DNA of 64,000 bases from Methylophaga thalassica MP (lineage in GTDB: Bacteria > Pseudomonadota > Gammaproteobacteria > Nitrosococcales > Methylophagaceae): NCBI RefSeq assembly GCF_000214595.1, contig NZ_AFIG01000001.1:1654382-1718381 (forward strand). Reading direction: 5' to 3'. Numbering within the stretch: the stretch's first letter is position 1; every line of letters starts with the position of its first letter. The translations under genes were made by a program, and so were the position numbers. Below the pieces are notes generated by a model that saw only the letters and a program-made list of their open reading frames with translations, was not told where the DNA came from and did not search any database. This document shows positions 1-9,118 of this stretch, in pieces.

Positions 1-462
1 AATAATCGGTTTGTTTATACGACCGATCAAAGACCAGTCGAAGGTTTTTCCAGTACCGCCTGGTATCCCAGGCTGATAGGTGTCTAACAGTAAAGCTGAA
101 GCTGACGAGTAGCGAGCTGCAATTTCAGACAAATCTGTACCCTCACTCATTCTGATTGCTTTCAGATACGGTAAATCGAATTGCTGACAAAATTCAGGTG
201 TCTCATTACCATGAAACTGAATTATATCAACCGATACATCGTCAAGGCAGCGTGAAACCAGATCTTTTTCTGGGTCAACGAATAGCGCAACTTTTGAAAC
301 AAAAGGAGATAAATCAGCGGTAATCACCTTAGCCTGCGCAAAAGATATCGCTCGCGGACTCGGGGGATAAAACACCAGACCAATGGCATCCGCCCCTGAT
401 TCTGCAGCAAAATCAGCATCTTGCTGACGTGTTATGCCACATATTTTTACTCGGGTTCTCAT
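1..462 (-). CDS. trpF: Phosphoribosylanthranilate isomerase TrpF (3' end beyond window)
   Basis: TrpF catalyses the Amadori rearrangement of phosphoribosylanthranilate in tryptophan synthesis, in the cytoplasm. Translating the minus strand from an ATG at 460-462 gives 154 residues that run off the left edge without a stop. The N-terminal KICGIT motif carries the expected catalytic Cys8. The LLLDTYQPG segment carries the catalytic Asp127, followed by the phosphate-binding GGTGKTFDW stretch. Only the last quarter of the (about 200-residue) beta-alpha barrel is missing. It lies 35 bases downstream of truA in the same direction, in the common gammaproteobacterial order asd-fimV-truA-trpF, so cotranscription is likely. 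Identity is secure; only the end is unseen. Confidence 0.95.
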   Translation of the reverse strand, partial: MRTRVKICGITRQQDADFAAESGADAIGLVFYPPSPRAISFAQAKVITADLSPFVSKVALFVDPEKDLVSRCLDDVSVDIIQFHGNETPEFCQQFDLPYLKAIRMSEGTDLSEIAARYSSASALLLDTYQPGIPGGTGKTFDWSLIGRINKPII

Positions 463-497
463 CTGTTTCGGTTTTACTCTCAAATAGAGCTGTTACT

Positions 498-1277
498 TTA
501 CCAGAGCACCGGAAAAGCTGACACTGTCGGTATTGAATATTGTTGCGGATATCTCACATCGACCAGATACAAGCCTTCTGCGGGAGCAGTAATGCCTCCC
601 TGACTTCTATCAACACTACGCAGAACTTGACCCGCCCACTCGACTGGCTTGCTGCCATCACCAATAGCCGCCATGACTCCAACCAGATTTCTTACCATGT
701 GATGCAAAAAAGACAGGGCTTCGACATCAATAGCAATACAATCTTGCTGCTGGCTAACCTGAATTTTATCCAGTGTCTTTATTGGACTTTTTGCCTGGCA
801 TTCACTCGCCCTGAATGCTGAAAAATCATGGCGACCGATTAGTTGGTCAGCTGCCGCCTGCATTTTTTCGATATTTAGTGGCGGATAATGCCACCACATC
901 CGGTTTTGGTGAATAGAAGAACGGCTAAGACGGTTTAAAATTAAATAACGATAACTACGTTTAATTGCAGAAAAGCGGGCATTAAAATCATCATCAACAA
1001 ACTGAACCCAGGTAACATTAACATCTTTGGGTAGATTGGCGTTAATCCCCAAAAGCCAGCCACGCTTTTCCCGAACTGAATCGGTGTCAAAATGTACAAC
1101 TTGATTTAAACCATGTACACCAGTGTCCGTTCGCCCCGCGGCATAGACTTCGACAGGATGGTTGGCCACAATGGAAACGGCTTTCTGTAACTCACCCTGA
1201 ACGGTTCTGGAATGCGACTGAATTTGCCAGCCACAAAAATCAGTTCCGGCATACTCTATGCCGAGTGCTATTCTCAC
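498..1277 (-). CDS. truA: tRNA pseudouridine(38-40) synthase TruA
   Basis: TruA converts uridines 38-40 in the anticodon arm of many tRNAs to pseudouridine. The 259-residue protein has the family length. It shows the catalytic motif AGRTDTGVHG with nucleophile Asp51, and the C-terminal HHMVRNLVG motif of the domain that closes the RNA cleft. The start is GTG, preceded by a good GAGGAAG ribosome binding site. The gene follows fimV by 16 bases and precedes trpF, as in Pseudomonas, so it is probably part of one transcript with them. Confidence 0.97.
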   Translation of the reverse strand: MRIALGIEYAGTDFCGWQIQSHSRTVQGELQKAVSIVANHPVEVYAAGRTDTGVHGLNQVVHFDTDSVREKRGWLLGINANLPKDVNVTWVQFVDDDFNARFSAIKRSYRYLILNRLSRSSIHQNRMWWHYPPLNIEKMQAAADQLIGRHDFSAFRASECQAKSPIKTLDKIQVSQQQDCIAIDVEALSFLHHMVRNLVGVMAAIGDGSKPVEWAGQVLRSVDRSQGGITAPAEGLYLVDVRYPQQYSIPTVSAFPVLW

Positions 1278-1293
1278 TACTTCCTCTTTCTAA

Positions 1294-3909
1294 TTATTCT
1301 GATAATGAGTCGAGGATCGTTTGGGCACGTACTTTTTGCTCTTCGTTACCTTCGGCTAACACTTCATTAAGAATACTTCTCGCGCCGTCAGCATCATCCA
1401 TCTCGATATAAGCCGAAGCCAGATCCAGTTTCGTTTCAGCCTCATCAATTTCGTCAATATCACCGATATCAAACTCGATATCAGGTTCATCATCATTACC
1501 ATTGATATCGAATGGTGCAATATCGATACGCTCAGGATCTAGTGAGCTCGATGCACCCGGTTCAAAAGGAAGTAACGAGTCATGCTCAATTTCATTTTCA
1601 TCCTCGTCATCATCTTGTTCAACTGTGCCGAAAGTCGTCCCCGTATCAAATGATAAAAGATCATCATCAATATGATTTTCCTCAGACTTATCATCTTCTT
1701 CGAGTAGAACGTCTGATGTGGTCGCTGGATCGGAAAGCAATAGTTCGTCATCAGCATTATCAGACGAGTACCGCACTGCAGTATCAAATTCCAATGGCGC
1801 TTCATCATTATCTTCGGTGATCTCGGTATCAATCGAATCATCATTGTCTTCGGAGAGCTCAACAACAATCGAATCTTCATCAGTGTCATTGTGGCGACTA
1901 AATTCTAATCGTTCATCATCAACATCATCCGCGTCAACCATATCTTCAATGGCTGAAACAGGCTGACTATCCTCTGTTGCTTGTGACTCTTCAGCTGTAA
2001 ATAATGCATGACCAGGAGCCAATTGCGCTCCCCATTGTTTTATTTCATCCCACTCAATACTTTCTTCATCGAAATCTGTCGTTTCAGCAAGTGAAATAAA
2101 ATCATCAACCTGTTTTTGTTTATATAAAACAAACAACAATTTATATGCTACCAATGTATTAGCTGGCTCTCTGAATTTAGCTTGCTCCAGAGCAATTTTC
2201 GCTTGTGCATAATCGGCATAGCCAACAAACATATCCGCTTGCTCAACCAGTTCCATCACACTTTTCTGTGGTAGTTTTTCATGACTGAGAGGTTCATCAT
2301 CACTATGGTCATCTACGTCGTTATTTTCAGGCACTTCCTCAACCTGAATTTCTGATCTGTATTGCTCATCATCTGTTGGGCTCGGTGCATCAAAATCTGT
2401 CACTTCAGCATATGAGCTGTCATCACTATTTTTTCTTCTGGCAAGTAATAACAGTACAAGCAGCAGTAGTAACGCGCCACCAAGCTGTAATTTATATTCG
2501 ACTAGGAAAGCCTTGATGTTATCAACAAGGTTGTCAGGTACAACGCCATCTGATGCAGGCAGTTCACTAATAGTCTCTTCAGTTTCTGTTGCTGCAGCGT
2601 CTCCTTCTTCTGATTCGATTGAAGATGAATCCGGCTTATCAACACTGCTGGCATCTGATTCTGTCTCTGCTGCGACTTCAGTATCAGATAAATCATCCAT
2701 TGCTTCAACTGAGGTATTAGACTGATCTTTGTCCTCTAATAAATCTTGCAATCGGGCGAGATCAGCATCCTTCAGCGAGATTAAGCGACGCATGGTTTCC
2801 AACTGCTCTTCCATGGCATCCATTCGTGCTTTGAAGTCGATATTTTCTTGAGCTTGTGCTTCTATCGTTTCCTGTGCCAGCGTCAGTTGCTCTGTCAACG
2901 CATTAATTTTTTCATTGCCAGCCAGGTTAGGTGAAGCGTCATCTTGTGTGGTTTCACTTTGCTCAGGCGCAACCAGTTTCAAGTGTGCTTCTTTATCTGC
3001 GTCACTTTCAATTGCAGGAGACGACGCTTGCAAATTATCTTTTACTGGATTTTCAGCATCCGCTTGAACGACCTCGTCTTCAGTCGATGCTGCTTGAGGC
3101 TGCTCCACAACGGCAGGCGCTGCCTTAACTGGCGCTTTATTACGTTGACGCCATTGTGCATTCTGGCTTTTAAATAATTGATAAGCTTCAGCCTGAGATT
3201 TTGACAATATGGCCGCTTGATCAGGAATAGTGAGGGTATACCCCGCTTTCAGTCCGTTAATATTGTTATCGACAAAGGCTTCGGGATTAGCCTCAACCAG
3301 TGCCAACATCATTTGCTGAACTGAAACAGAGGCATTGGGACGTGTTGTCAGTGCAATGTTCCAAAGAGTATCTGCCTTGGCAACGGGCCCGTATTTCTGA
3401 CTACTGAACCCTAATGCATTTGATTGACTACTTTCAGTTTTCGTTGATGTTACGGTGTTAGCTTTCGGGGTGGAGCGGGTTTTCGCTGTCGATGACATCA
3501 ACACTTCAGGTGGATCAAGCAGAACCGTGTATTCTCTGATAAGTCGGCCACCACCCGCTGAAGCTGTTAACAAAAAATCCAGAAAAGGTTCTTTAATCGG
3601 TTGCTCAGAACTAATTAAAACGCGCGATTTTCCTTGCTGTTCAACAACATCAAATTTCAGTTGTGTCAAAATATAGCTTCGATCCAGACCCGCTTTATCA
3701 AATTCATCATTTGACGCTATTCTGATTTCAAAACTTTCTTTTTCTTCGGCAGCTAAAGCATTGATGTCTATGCTTGCTTTGAATGGCTCATTCAAAGCTG
3801 ACATCACTTTAATTTCGCCCAAACCAAAAGCATAACTAGTTAAGGGGGTGAAAAAACCTATCGTTGATGCGACAGCGATACTGGCAAAAAGCTGTTTCTT
3901 CATTTTCAT
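1294..3909 (-). CDS. fimV: FimV-like inner-membrane peptidoglycan-binding hub protein
   Basis: FimV proteins organise the cell pole and support type IV pilus assembly and cAMP signalling. The 871 residues show a signal peptide (cleavage near residue 27, after SYA), the conserved FimV N-terminal domain (about 28-135), a LysM-like peptidoglycan-binding motif (about 172-230) and a coiled coil (about 330-400). One membrane helix (about 475-492, rich in Leu, followed by ARRK) comes next. A long, very acidic cytoplasmic part with many Asp/Glu runs follows. The last about 45 residues are the FimV C-terminal TPR-like motif (ETKLDLASAYIEMDD). Position between asd and truA is typical. Exact partners in this organism are unknown; pilU is also in this window. 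Confidence 0.93.
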   Translation of the reverse strand: MKMKKQLFASIAVASTIGFFTPLTSYAFGLGEIKVMSALNEPFKASIDINALAAEEKESFEIRIASNDEFDKAGLDRSYILTQLKFDVVEQQGKSRVLISSEQPIKEPFLDFLLTASAGGGRLIREYTVLLDPPEVLMSSTAKTRSTPKANTVTSTKTESSQSNALGFSSQKYGPVAKADTLWNIALTTRPNASVSVQQMMLALVEANPEAFVDNNINGLKAGYTLTIPDQAAILSKSQAEAYQLFKSQNAQWRQRNKAPVKAAPAVVEQPQAASTEDEVVQADAENPVKDNLQASSPAIESDADKEAHLKLVAPEQSETTQDDASPNLAGNEKINALTEQLTLAQETIEAQAQENIDFKARMDAMEEQLETMRRLISLKDADLARLQDLLEDKDQSNTSVEAMDDLSDTEVAAETESDASSVDKPDSSSIESEEGDAAATETEETISELPASDGVVPDNLVDNIKAFLVEYKLQLGGALLLLLVLLLLARRKNSDDSSYAEVTDFDAPSPTDDEQYRSEIQVEEVPENNDVDDHSDDEPLSHEKLPQKSVMELVEQADMFVGYADYAQAKIALEQAKFREPANTLVAYKLLFVLYKQKQVDDFISLAETTDFDEESIEWDEIKQWGAQLAPGHALFTAEESQATEDSQPVSAIEDMVDADDVDDERLEFSRHNDTDEDSIVVELSEDNDDSIDTEITEDNDEAPLEFDTAVRYSSDNADDELLLSDPATTSDVLLEEDDKSEENHIDDDLLSFDTGTTFGTVEQDDDEDENEIEHDSLLPFEPGASSSLDPERIDIAPFDINGNDDEPDIEFDIGDIDEIDEAETKLDLASAYIEMDDADGARSILNEVLAEGNEEQKVRAQTILDSLSE

Positions 3910-3936
3910 CCCCTTAACTTCCTTATCTAGCTTAAT

Positions 3937-4959
3937 TTAAAGGTACTTTTCAACTAAGACTTCAGCAATCTGAACACTGTTAAGCGCAGCACCTTTACGA
4001 ACGTTATCTGCAACAACCCATAAATTTAATCCTTTTTCATGGGAAATGTCTTCGCGGATACGTCCGACAAATACGGGATCTTGTCCTGAGGACTCGGTCA
4101 CAGCAGTTGGATATCCACCATCTTTACGCTCGTCAAGCAATACGATGCCTTCAGCCTTTTCATATAAGGCTTTGCATTGTTCTGCCGTTATTTTGTCACG
4201 AGTTTCGATATGAATTGCTTCTGAGTGACCGAAAAACACAGGTACACGAACTGCTGTTGGATTAACTTGAATGGATTCATCACCCATAATTTTGCGGGTC
4301 TCCCACACCATTTTCATTTCTTCTTTGGTGTAGCCGTTATCCATAAACACATCAATTTGTGGTAACACATTAAACGCAATTTGTTTTGGATAGACTTCTG
4401 CTTTCACAGGACGTCCGTTTAATAAATCCGCTGTCTGCTTGGCAAGCTCATCCATTGCAGGCTTACCGGAACCAGAAACCGCCTGATAGGTACAAACATT
4501 AATACGTGTGATACCTACGGCATCGTAAATAGGCTTCAGTGCCACCATCATTTGGATGGTTGAGCAATTAGGATTAGCAATGATGCCACGGTTTTTATAA
4601 TCAGCTACTGCTTCTGGATTGACTTCAGGCACGACCAGCGGGATATCATCGTCATAGCGGAACTGTGATGTGTTATCAATAACTACACAACCAGCTGCCG
4701 CGGCTTTTGGCGCATAAATAGCGGACACGCTTGCACCAGGAGAAAACAGACCAACCTGCACTTTTGAGAAATCAAATTCAGCCAAATCTTCGACAAGTAT
4801 CGATTTATTGCCAAAGCTAACTGTAGAGCCTGCACTTCGTTCACTCGCCAGCGCATATACTTTACCCACTGGGAACTGACGTTGGTGCAAAATTTCCAAC
4901 ATGGCCTCACCTACGGCCCCTGTAGCACCTACAACTGCAACATCTACTTTTTTATTCAC
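3937..4959 (-). CDS. asd: Aspartate-semialdehyde dehydrogenase
   Basis: Reduces aspartyl-4-phosphate to aspartate semialdehyde with NADPH, the branch point to lysine/diaminopimelate, threonine and methionine. The 340-residue protein has the N-terminal nucleotide-binding GATGAVGEAM loop, the active-site motif NPNCSTIQ with catalytic Cys132, and the late HIETRDKI region containing the substrate-handling residues. The start is a GTG with an AAGGTG Shine-Dalgarno sequence. It follows leuB by 21 bases and precedes fimV by 27, so it belongs to the long co-directional run. Length and motifs fit the bacterial family fully. Confidence 0.97.
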   Translation of the reverse strand: MNKKVDVAVVGATGAVGEAMLEILHQRQFPVGKVYALASERSAGSTVSFGNKSILVEDLAEFDFSKVQVGLFSPGASVSAIYAPKAAAAGCVVIDNTSQFRYDDDIPLVVPEVNPEAVADYKNRGIIANPNCSTIQMMVALKPIYDAVGITRINVCTYQAVSGSGKPAMDELAKQTADLLNGRPVKAEVYPKQIAFNVLPQIDVFMDNGYTKEEMKMVWETRKIMGDESIQVNPTAVRVPVFFGHSEAIHIETRDKITAEQCKALYEKAEGIVLLDERKDGGYPTAVTESSGQDPVFVGRIREDISHEKGLNLWVVADNVRKGAALNSVQIAEVLVEKYL

Positions 4960-4980
4960 AATACACCTTTCGTTTTTAAT

Positions 4981-6051
4981 TTATAACGCTGCAAGCACCG
5001 CATCACCCATCTCTGAAGTAGAGACCTTGGTCATACCCGCAGAGTAGATATCAGCAGTACGAAGACCGTCATCCAACACCTTGCTCACAGCTTTTTCAAT
5101 TCGATCTGCCATTGAGGCTTCATCGAGCGTGTAACGTAACATCATAGCAGCTGATAAAATTGTCGCTAGTGGATTCGCAATATTCTGTCCGGCAATATCA
5201 GGTGCAGAACCATGGATTGGCTCATACATGCCTTTGCTGTTTTCATCCAGTGATGCTGAAGGTAACATCCCAATCGAGCCGGTAAGCATAGAAGCACAGT
5301 CCGATAAAATATCCCCAAACATATTGGTGGTAACCATGACATCAAATTGCTTCGGTGCCCTCACCAATTGCATTGCCGCGTTATCCACATACATATGACT
5401 CAATTCAATATCCGGATAGGATTTTGACAATGTTGTCATAGTTTCACGCCACAATTCTGTGCTTTCCAGCACATTTGCTTTATCTACAGAGCAAACTCTG
5501 CCTTGTCGTTTGGCGGCGATATCAAAAGCAACTTTACCAATTCGGTTGATTTCACTTTCGCGATACACAAGTGTATTGAATCCTTGTTTTTCGCCATTAT
5601 CCAATGTTCTGATACCACGAGGCTGACCGAAATAAATCCCCCCCGTCAACTCGCGCACAATCATCAAATCCAAGCCAGCAACGACTTCAGGTTTCAAAGT
5701 AGACGCATCAGCTAACTGCGGATACAAAATAGCCGGACGTAAATTAGCAAATAAATTCAATTCAGAACGTATGCCTAAGAGGCCTTTTTCCGGTCTTACA
5801 CTAATGTCCAGAGATTCCCATTTATAACCACCAACAGCACCTAGCAAAATAGCATCAGCCTGTTTTGACATTTCTAAGGTTTCTGCTGGAAGGGGTGTGC
5901 CTGTTTCATCATAGGCCGCACCACCAATTAAGCCGTACTCAAGGTTGATATTCAGACCTTCTTCACGAAACTTTTCAAGAATTTTGACTGCTTCAGCAAC
6001 GATTTCAGGACCAATGCCATCACCAGGCAAAACTACAATTTTTTTTGTCAT
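4981..6051 (-). CDS. leuB: 3-isopropylmalate dehydrogenase
   Basis: Third step of leucine synthesis: NAD-dependent oxidation and decarboxylation of 3-isopropylmalate. The 356 residues show the N-terminal PGDGIGPE motif, the arginine-rich substrate loop ([11 protein letters not shown]), the metal-binding Asp residues in [13 protein letters not shown], and the NAD-binding HGSAPDIAG segment. The start is ATG. leuD lies 41 bases upstream and asd 21 bases downstream, as in Pseudomonas leuCDB-asd, but leuC is not upstream of leuD here. Confidence 0.97.
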   Translation of the reverse strand: MTKKIVVLPGDGIGPEIVAEAVKILEKFREEGLNINLEYGLIGGAAYDETGTPLPAETLEMSKQADAILLGAVGGYKWESLDISVRPEKGLLGIRSELNLFANLRPAILYPQLADASTLKPEVVAGLDLMIVRELTGGIYFGQPRGIRTLDNGEKQGFNTLVYRESEINRIGKVAFDIAAKRQGRVCSVDKANVLESTELWRETMTTLSKSYPDIELSHMYVDNAAMQLVRAPKQFDVMVTTNMFGDILSDCASMLTGSIGMLPSASLDENSKGMYEPIHGSAPDIAGQNIANPLATILSAAMMLRYTLDEASMADRIEKAVSKVLDDGLRTADIYSAGMTKVSTSEMGDAVLAAL

Positions 6052-6092
6052 TTTTTATATCTTTAAATAATTTACTAAATTCAGAGGTTGTC

Positions 6093-6731
6093 TTAAGAGA
6101 ATAACCAGGGTGCTTCTTGCTTACGCTTTTCTTCATAAGCTTTGATGTCAGCGGTGTGTTGTAATGTCAGGCCGATATCATCAAGCCCTTCAATTAGACA
6201 GTGTTTTTTGAAAGCATCGACATCAAAAGCGATTGACTGCCCATCTGGCAGAGTAATTTTTTGCTCAGGTAAATCAACCGTCAGTTGATATCCAGGTATA
6301 GATTCAACTTGTTCAAAGAGTTTATCTATCAACGACTCTTCTAAAGTTATCGCCAAAATACCATTTTTGCTGGTGTTGCTGAAAAAGATATCAGCAAAAC
6401 TTGGGGCAATAATAACGCGAATACCGAAATCATCGAGTGCCCACACAGCATGCTCACGACTTGAGCCACAGCCAAAATTCTCACGTGCAAGAAGAATCGT
6501 ACCACCTTTGTAACGTGGTTGATTAAGCTCAAAGTCAGGATTCAATGGACGATTTTTTGTATTTTGTCCAGGCTCCCCATGATCAAGATAACGCCACTCG
6601 TCGAATAAATTGGGGCCAAAACCAGTGCGTTTGATGGATTTTAAAAACTGCTTAGGAATAATCGCATCGGTATCCACATTGGGACGGTCTAATGGGATAA
6701 CGATGCCAGTTTCAACTGAAAATTTTTGCAT
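6093..6731 (-). CDS. leuD: 3-isopropylmalate dehydratase small subunit
   Basis: Small (swivel-domain) subunit of isopropylmalate isomerase, which interconverts 2- and 3-isopropylmalate together with the Fe-S subunit LeuC. The 212 residues are the usual length. They contain the conserved start segment ([18 protein letters not shown]) and the substrate-binding motif [14 protein letters not shown]. The ATG is preceded by an AGAGG sequence. The partner gene leuC is not adjacent and not in this window; the upstream neighbour is yceI, 15 bases away. The active enzyme must therefore use a LeuC encoded elsewhere. Confidence 0.96.
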   Translation of the reverse strand: MQKFSVETGIVIPLDRPNVDTDAIIPKQFLKSIKRTGFGPNLFDEWRYLDHGEPGQNTKNRPLNPDFELNQPRYKGGTILLARENFGCGSSREHAVWALDDFGIRVIIAPSFADIFFSNTSKNGILAITLEESLIDKLFEQVESIPGYQLTVDLPEQKITLPDGQSIAFDVDAFKKHCLIEGLDDIGLTLQHTADIKAYEEKRKQEAPWLFS

Positions 6732-6746
6732 TGCGAGGAATACCTC

Positions 6747-7337
6747 TTAGTTCGTCGTGTTCAACGTTAAATAAAAATTCACGGGCACAGCATGGCTGAT
6801 GTTGGGCAAACCAGCCAAGTCACGTAATTTTTCTACACCTGCTGCTAATTCATAATCATCGGCATTTAAAATCACCGGATGAGCAGACACTACCAATAAC
6901 TCATTTGTGGCGACTTTGGTAACCAGCACCTCAAAAGTCAGTGCTTTTTTCTGGCCGTGCAGTTCAAGCATGCCATCCACAGATAACGGTTTTGTCTGTC
7001 CTACTTCAAGCTGTTTAATTTCATCAGGCGGTAACTTGGCAGTTATCACCGCTTTGGGAAAGTCAGCAATATTGAACAAAAATTCTTTCATCCGACTATC
7101 GCGAATTTCAACACCCGTGTCTACCGAGGCTAGATCGATCGATACAGAAAATTCACCACTTTCAGACAGACTCCCCGCTATTTTGTCGAATTGATGTACT
7201 TCAGCAATATTCACTTTCTTTGTCGAAATAAAATTGATTTGTGATTCGCTATTGTTGATTTGCCATTGTGTCGCAGAAGCTGCTGAACTCACCAATAAAA
7301 AACCCAGGGTCGATAACCATACATTCATTTTTTTCAT
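6747..7337 (-). CDS. Periplasmic YceI-family lipocalin-like protein
   Basis: YceI proteins are secreted beta-barrels that bind isoprenoid-type lipids such as polyprenyl or quinone chains; the physiological role is poorly defined. I chose the ATG at 7335-7337 because it is preceded by AGGGAAGA and begins a clear signal peptide (MKKMNVWLSTLGFLLVSSAASA). The open frame extends farther upstream but would overlap motB. The mature part has typical YceI features: WQINNSESQINFISTK, a charged strand pattern, GSLSESGEFSVSIDLASVDTG, and a C-terminal VPVNFYLTL strand. It sits 13 bases after motB and 15 bases before leuD, an unusual location that suggests transcription with either. Confidence 0.9.
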   Translation of the reverse strand: MKKMNVWLSTLGFLLVSSAASATQWQINNSESQINFISTKKVNIAEVHQFDKIAGSLSESGEFSVSIDLASVDTGVEIRDSRMKEFLFNIADFPKAVITAKLPPDEIKQLEVGQTKPLSVDGMLELHGQKKALTFEVLVTKVATNELLVVSAHPVILNADDYELAAGVEKLRDLAGLPNISHAVPVNFYLTLNTTN

Positions 7338-7350
7338 TTTTCTTCCCTTA

Positions 7351-8244
7351 TTATTCGTAAACAGTAGTAACAGAACCATCAACTGATTCATGCTCTTTCA
7401 TTAGCTCATCAATTGAACGGGTTAAACTTTCTTCAACCGGTGATTTAAGAACAATAATTTCTACACGTCTGTTAATCGCTCGGTTTTCTGGTGAATTGTT
7501 GGGCACAAGCGGTTTTGTATCTGCATAACCCTCCAGCACAAACCGTTCTGGCTTCATATCACCCGGAGCCAACAATTCATGTACTACAGACGTTGCTCTT
7601 GAGGTAGATAGTTCCCAATTAGATCGATATCTTGGTGTATTAATCGGCACATCATCAGTGTGACCTGCCACAGCTATTTGTCCACCTGTGTCAACCAATA
7701 CATCATGGATTTTTTTGAGAATGGGTTTAAAACTGGGGTTTAGCCGAGCATCCCCTGATGGAAATGAGCCGTTTTCCCTTATACGAATAACAATGCGACT
7801 AAATTGACTTTCAACTTCAATCAAGCCTTCTTTAATTTCTTCATCAAGTGCTTCACGAAATTTTTGGGTTTCTTCTGCAATTTCCTGTGCCTGTTGCTGA
7901 GCTACTTCTTCAGCATCCATCGTCACCTTAATTTTTTCACGAGTATCGTCAACCGTTTCTTGTCTGACAACTTTCAATGGTGTTGGCTTAGGATCACCTG
8001 GGCTATATTCCTGGGCAATAATACTGGTACCCACAGGCACTGCATCCGCAATGACTTCTCGCTGAACCCCAAAGGCATTATCCAGGGATTTAACGACCAT
8101 CTTATATTTCAGGGCATCCATTTCTGCAAAGGATAACAACAATACAAAAAAGCACATCAGCAGTGACATTAAGTCTGCAAATGTACCCATATAGGCCGGC
8201 AGGCCTTCGTCTTGCTTTTTAGGTCTAGGGCTATCTTCACTCAT
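7351..8244 (-). CDS. motB: Flagellar stator protein MotB/PomB
   Basis: MotB anchors the flagellar stator to peptidoglycan and carries the ion-binding aspartate. The 297 residues begin with a basic cytoplasmic tail, then one membrane helix (about 17-40) with the essential Asp24 in TFADLMSLLMCFFVLLLSF. A plug/linker rich in Glu and Gln follows, then a C-terminal OmpA-like domain (about 150-275) with the peptidoglycan motif VAGHTDDVP and NRAINRRVEI. The helix sequence resembles sodium-type PomB more than proton-type MotB; this is judged by eye. Paired with motA 20 bases upstream. Confidence 0.93.
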   Translation of the reverse strand: MSEDSPRPKKQDEGLPAYMGTFADLMSLLMCFFVLLLSFAEMDALKYKMVVKSLDNAFGVQREVIADAVPVGTSIIAQEYSPGDPKPTPLKVVRQETVDDTREKIKVTMDAEEVAQQQAQEIAEETQKFREALDEEIKEGLIEVESQFSRIVIRIRENGSFPSGDARLNPSFKPILKKIHDVLVDTGGQIAVAGHTDDVPINTPRYRSNWELSTSRATSVVHELLAPGDMKPERFVLEGYADTKPLVPNNSPENRAINRRVEIIVLKSPVEESLTRSIDELMKEHESVDGSVTTVYE

Positions 8245-8264
8245 TATTGTGTGACCAACATTAG

Positions 8265-9029
8265 TTAATCTGCTGGTTCATCTGAGTCGCGTTTTGAAGC
8301 AGGTAGGAAGTTTTGTAATAACTCACCCAACACTTTTGGATTTTGGCCTTCCTGTATCCCCATCACACTCTCGATGATGATGCTTTTATTCATCAGTTCT
8401 TCACTGCTGCGTAAAGCGAGTTTATCGGATACTGGCAGAGCAAACATATTCGCTAACATCGCACCATAAAGTGTTGTCAGCAAGGCGACGGCCATCGCGG
8501 GACCAATCGACTTTGGATCCGACATATTAGATAGCATTTGTACAAGACCTACTAATGTACCAATCATCCCCATTGCAGGGCCCGCATCCCCCATCGTTTT
8601 AAAAATTTGCTGACCAATGGAGTGTCGATTAACAGTTTCATTCATTTCGGTAACCAGTGCTTTTTTGACGACGGCTGGCTCATGGCCATCTACCAGCATC
8701 CGGATACCTTTCGCTAAAACGGGGTTGGTGATTTCTTGTTTTTCCAGAGCAAGTAAACCTTCTTTTCTGGCAATGGTCGCCAGCTCAACAACCGACTGGA
8801 TAATTTCTTGTGGTGATTCCGATTTATACAAAAACGCTTTCATGGCTGTTTTAATAGAGCCTAAAAACTGTCCTAAGGTAAATCGCATCAGTACAACGGC
8901 GAATGAGCCGCCAAGCACAATGGCTAGTGAGGGCATATTGATGAAAACACCGGCTGCAGCCCCCATAGCAATCGTTGCTATAATTAGGCCCCAAGCCGCA
9001 ATAAAACCTAGCAGTGTAGCTAAATCCAC
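8265..9029 (-). CDS. motA: Flagellar stator protein MotA/PomA
   Basis: Membrane ion-channel subunit of the flagellar stator that, with MotB, converts ion flow into torque. The 254 residues show four hydrophobic helices (about 5-25, 28-50, 145-170 and 180-205) and the large cytoplasmic loop between helices 2 and 3. The loop carries charged residues expected to contact the rotor. The length and the opening MDLATLLGFIAAWG are like PomA of sodium-driven vibrio motors. The start is GTG, preceded by a GGGAG ribosome binding site. No other flagellar genes are in the window, so the stator pair is detached from the main flagellar cluster. Confidence 0.93.
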   Translation of the reverse strand: MDLATLLGFIAAWGLIIATIAMGAAAGVFINMPSLAIVLGGSFAVVLMRFTLGQFLGSIKTAMKAFLYKSESPQEIIQSVVELATIARKEGLLALEKQEITNPVLAKGIRMLVDGHEPAVVKKALVTEMNETVNRHSIGQQIFKTMGDAGPAMGMIGTLVGLVQMLSNMSDPKSIGPAMAVALLTTLYGAMLANMFALPVSDKLALRSSEELMNKSIIIESVMGIQEGQNPKVLGELLQNFLPASKRDSDEPAD

Positions 9030-9118
9030 TCAATTACTCCCTAAACACTAGAAACTCATCAATGAAATGCCGAAGCACTGGCAGTGCATTCTACCTAATC
9101 GCATAGTAAAAATCTCCT

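Noticed and set aside
1512-3177. Several open frames on both strands inside fimV, including a serine-rich one at 1718-1966
   Set aside because: They are shadows of the acidic, low-complexity fimV codons; none has a ribosome binding site or recognisable protein pattern.
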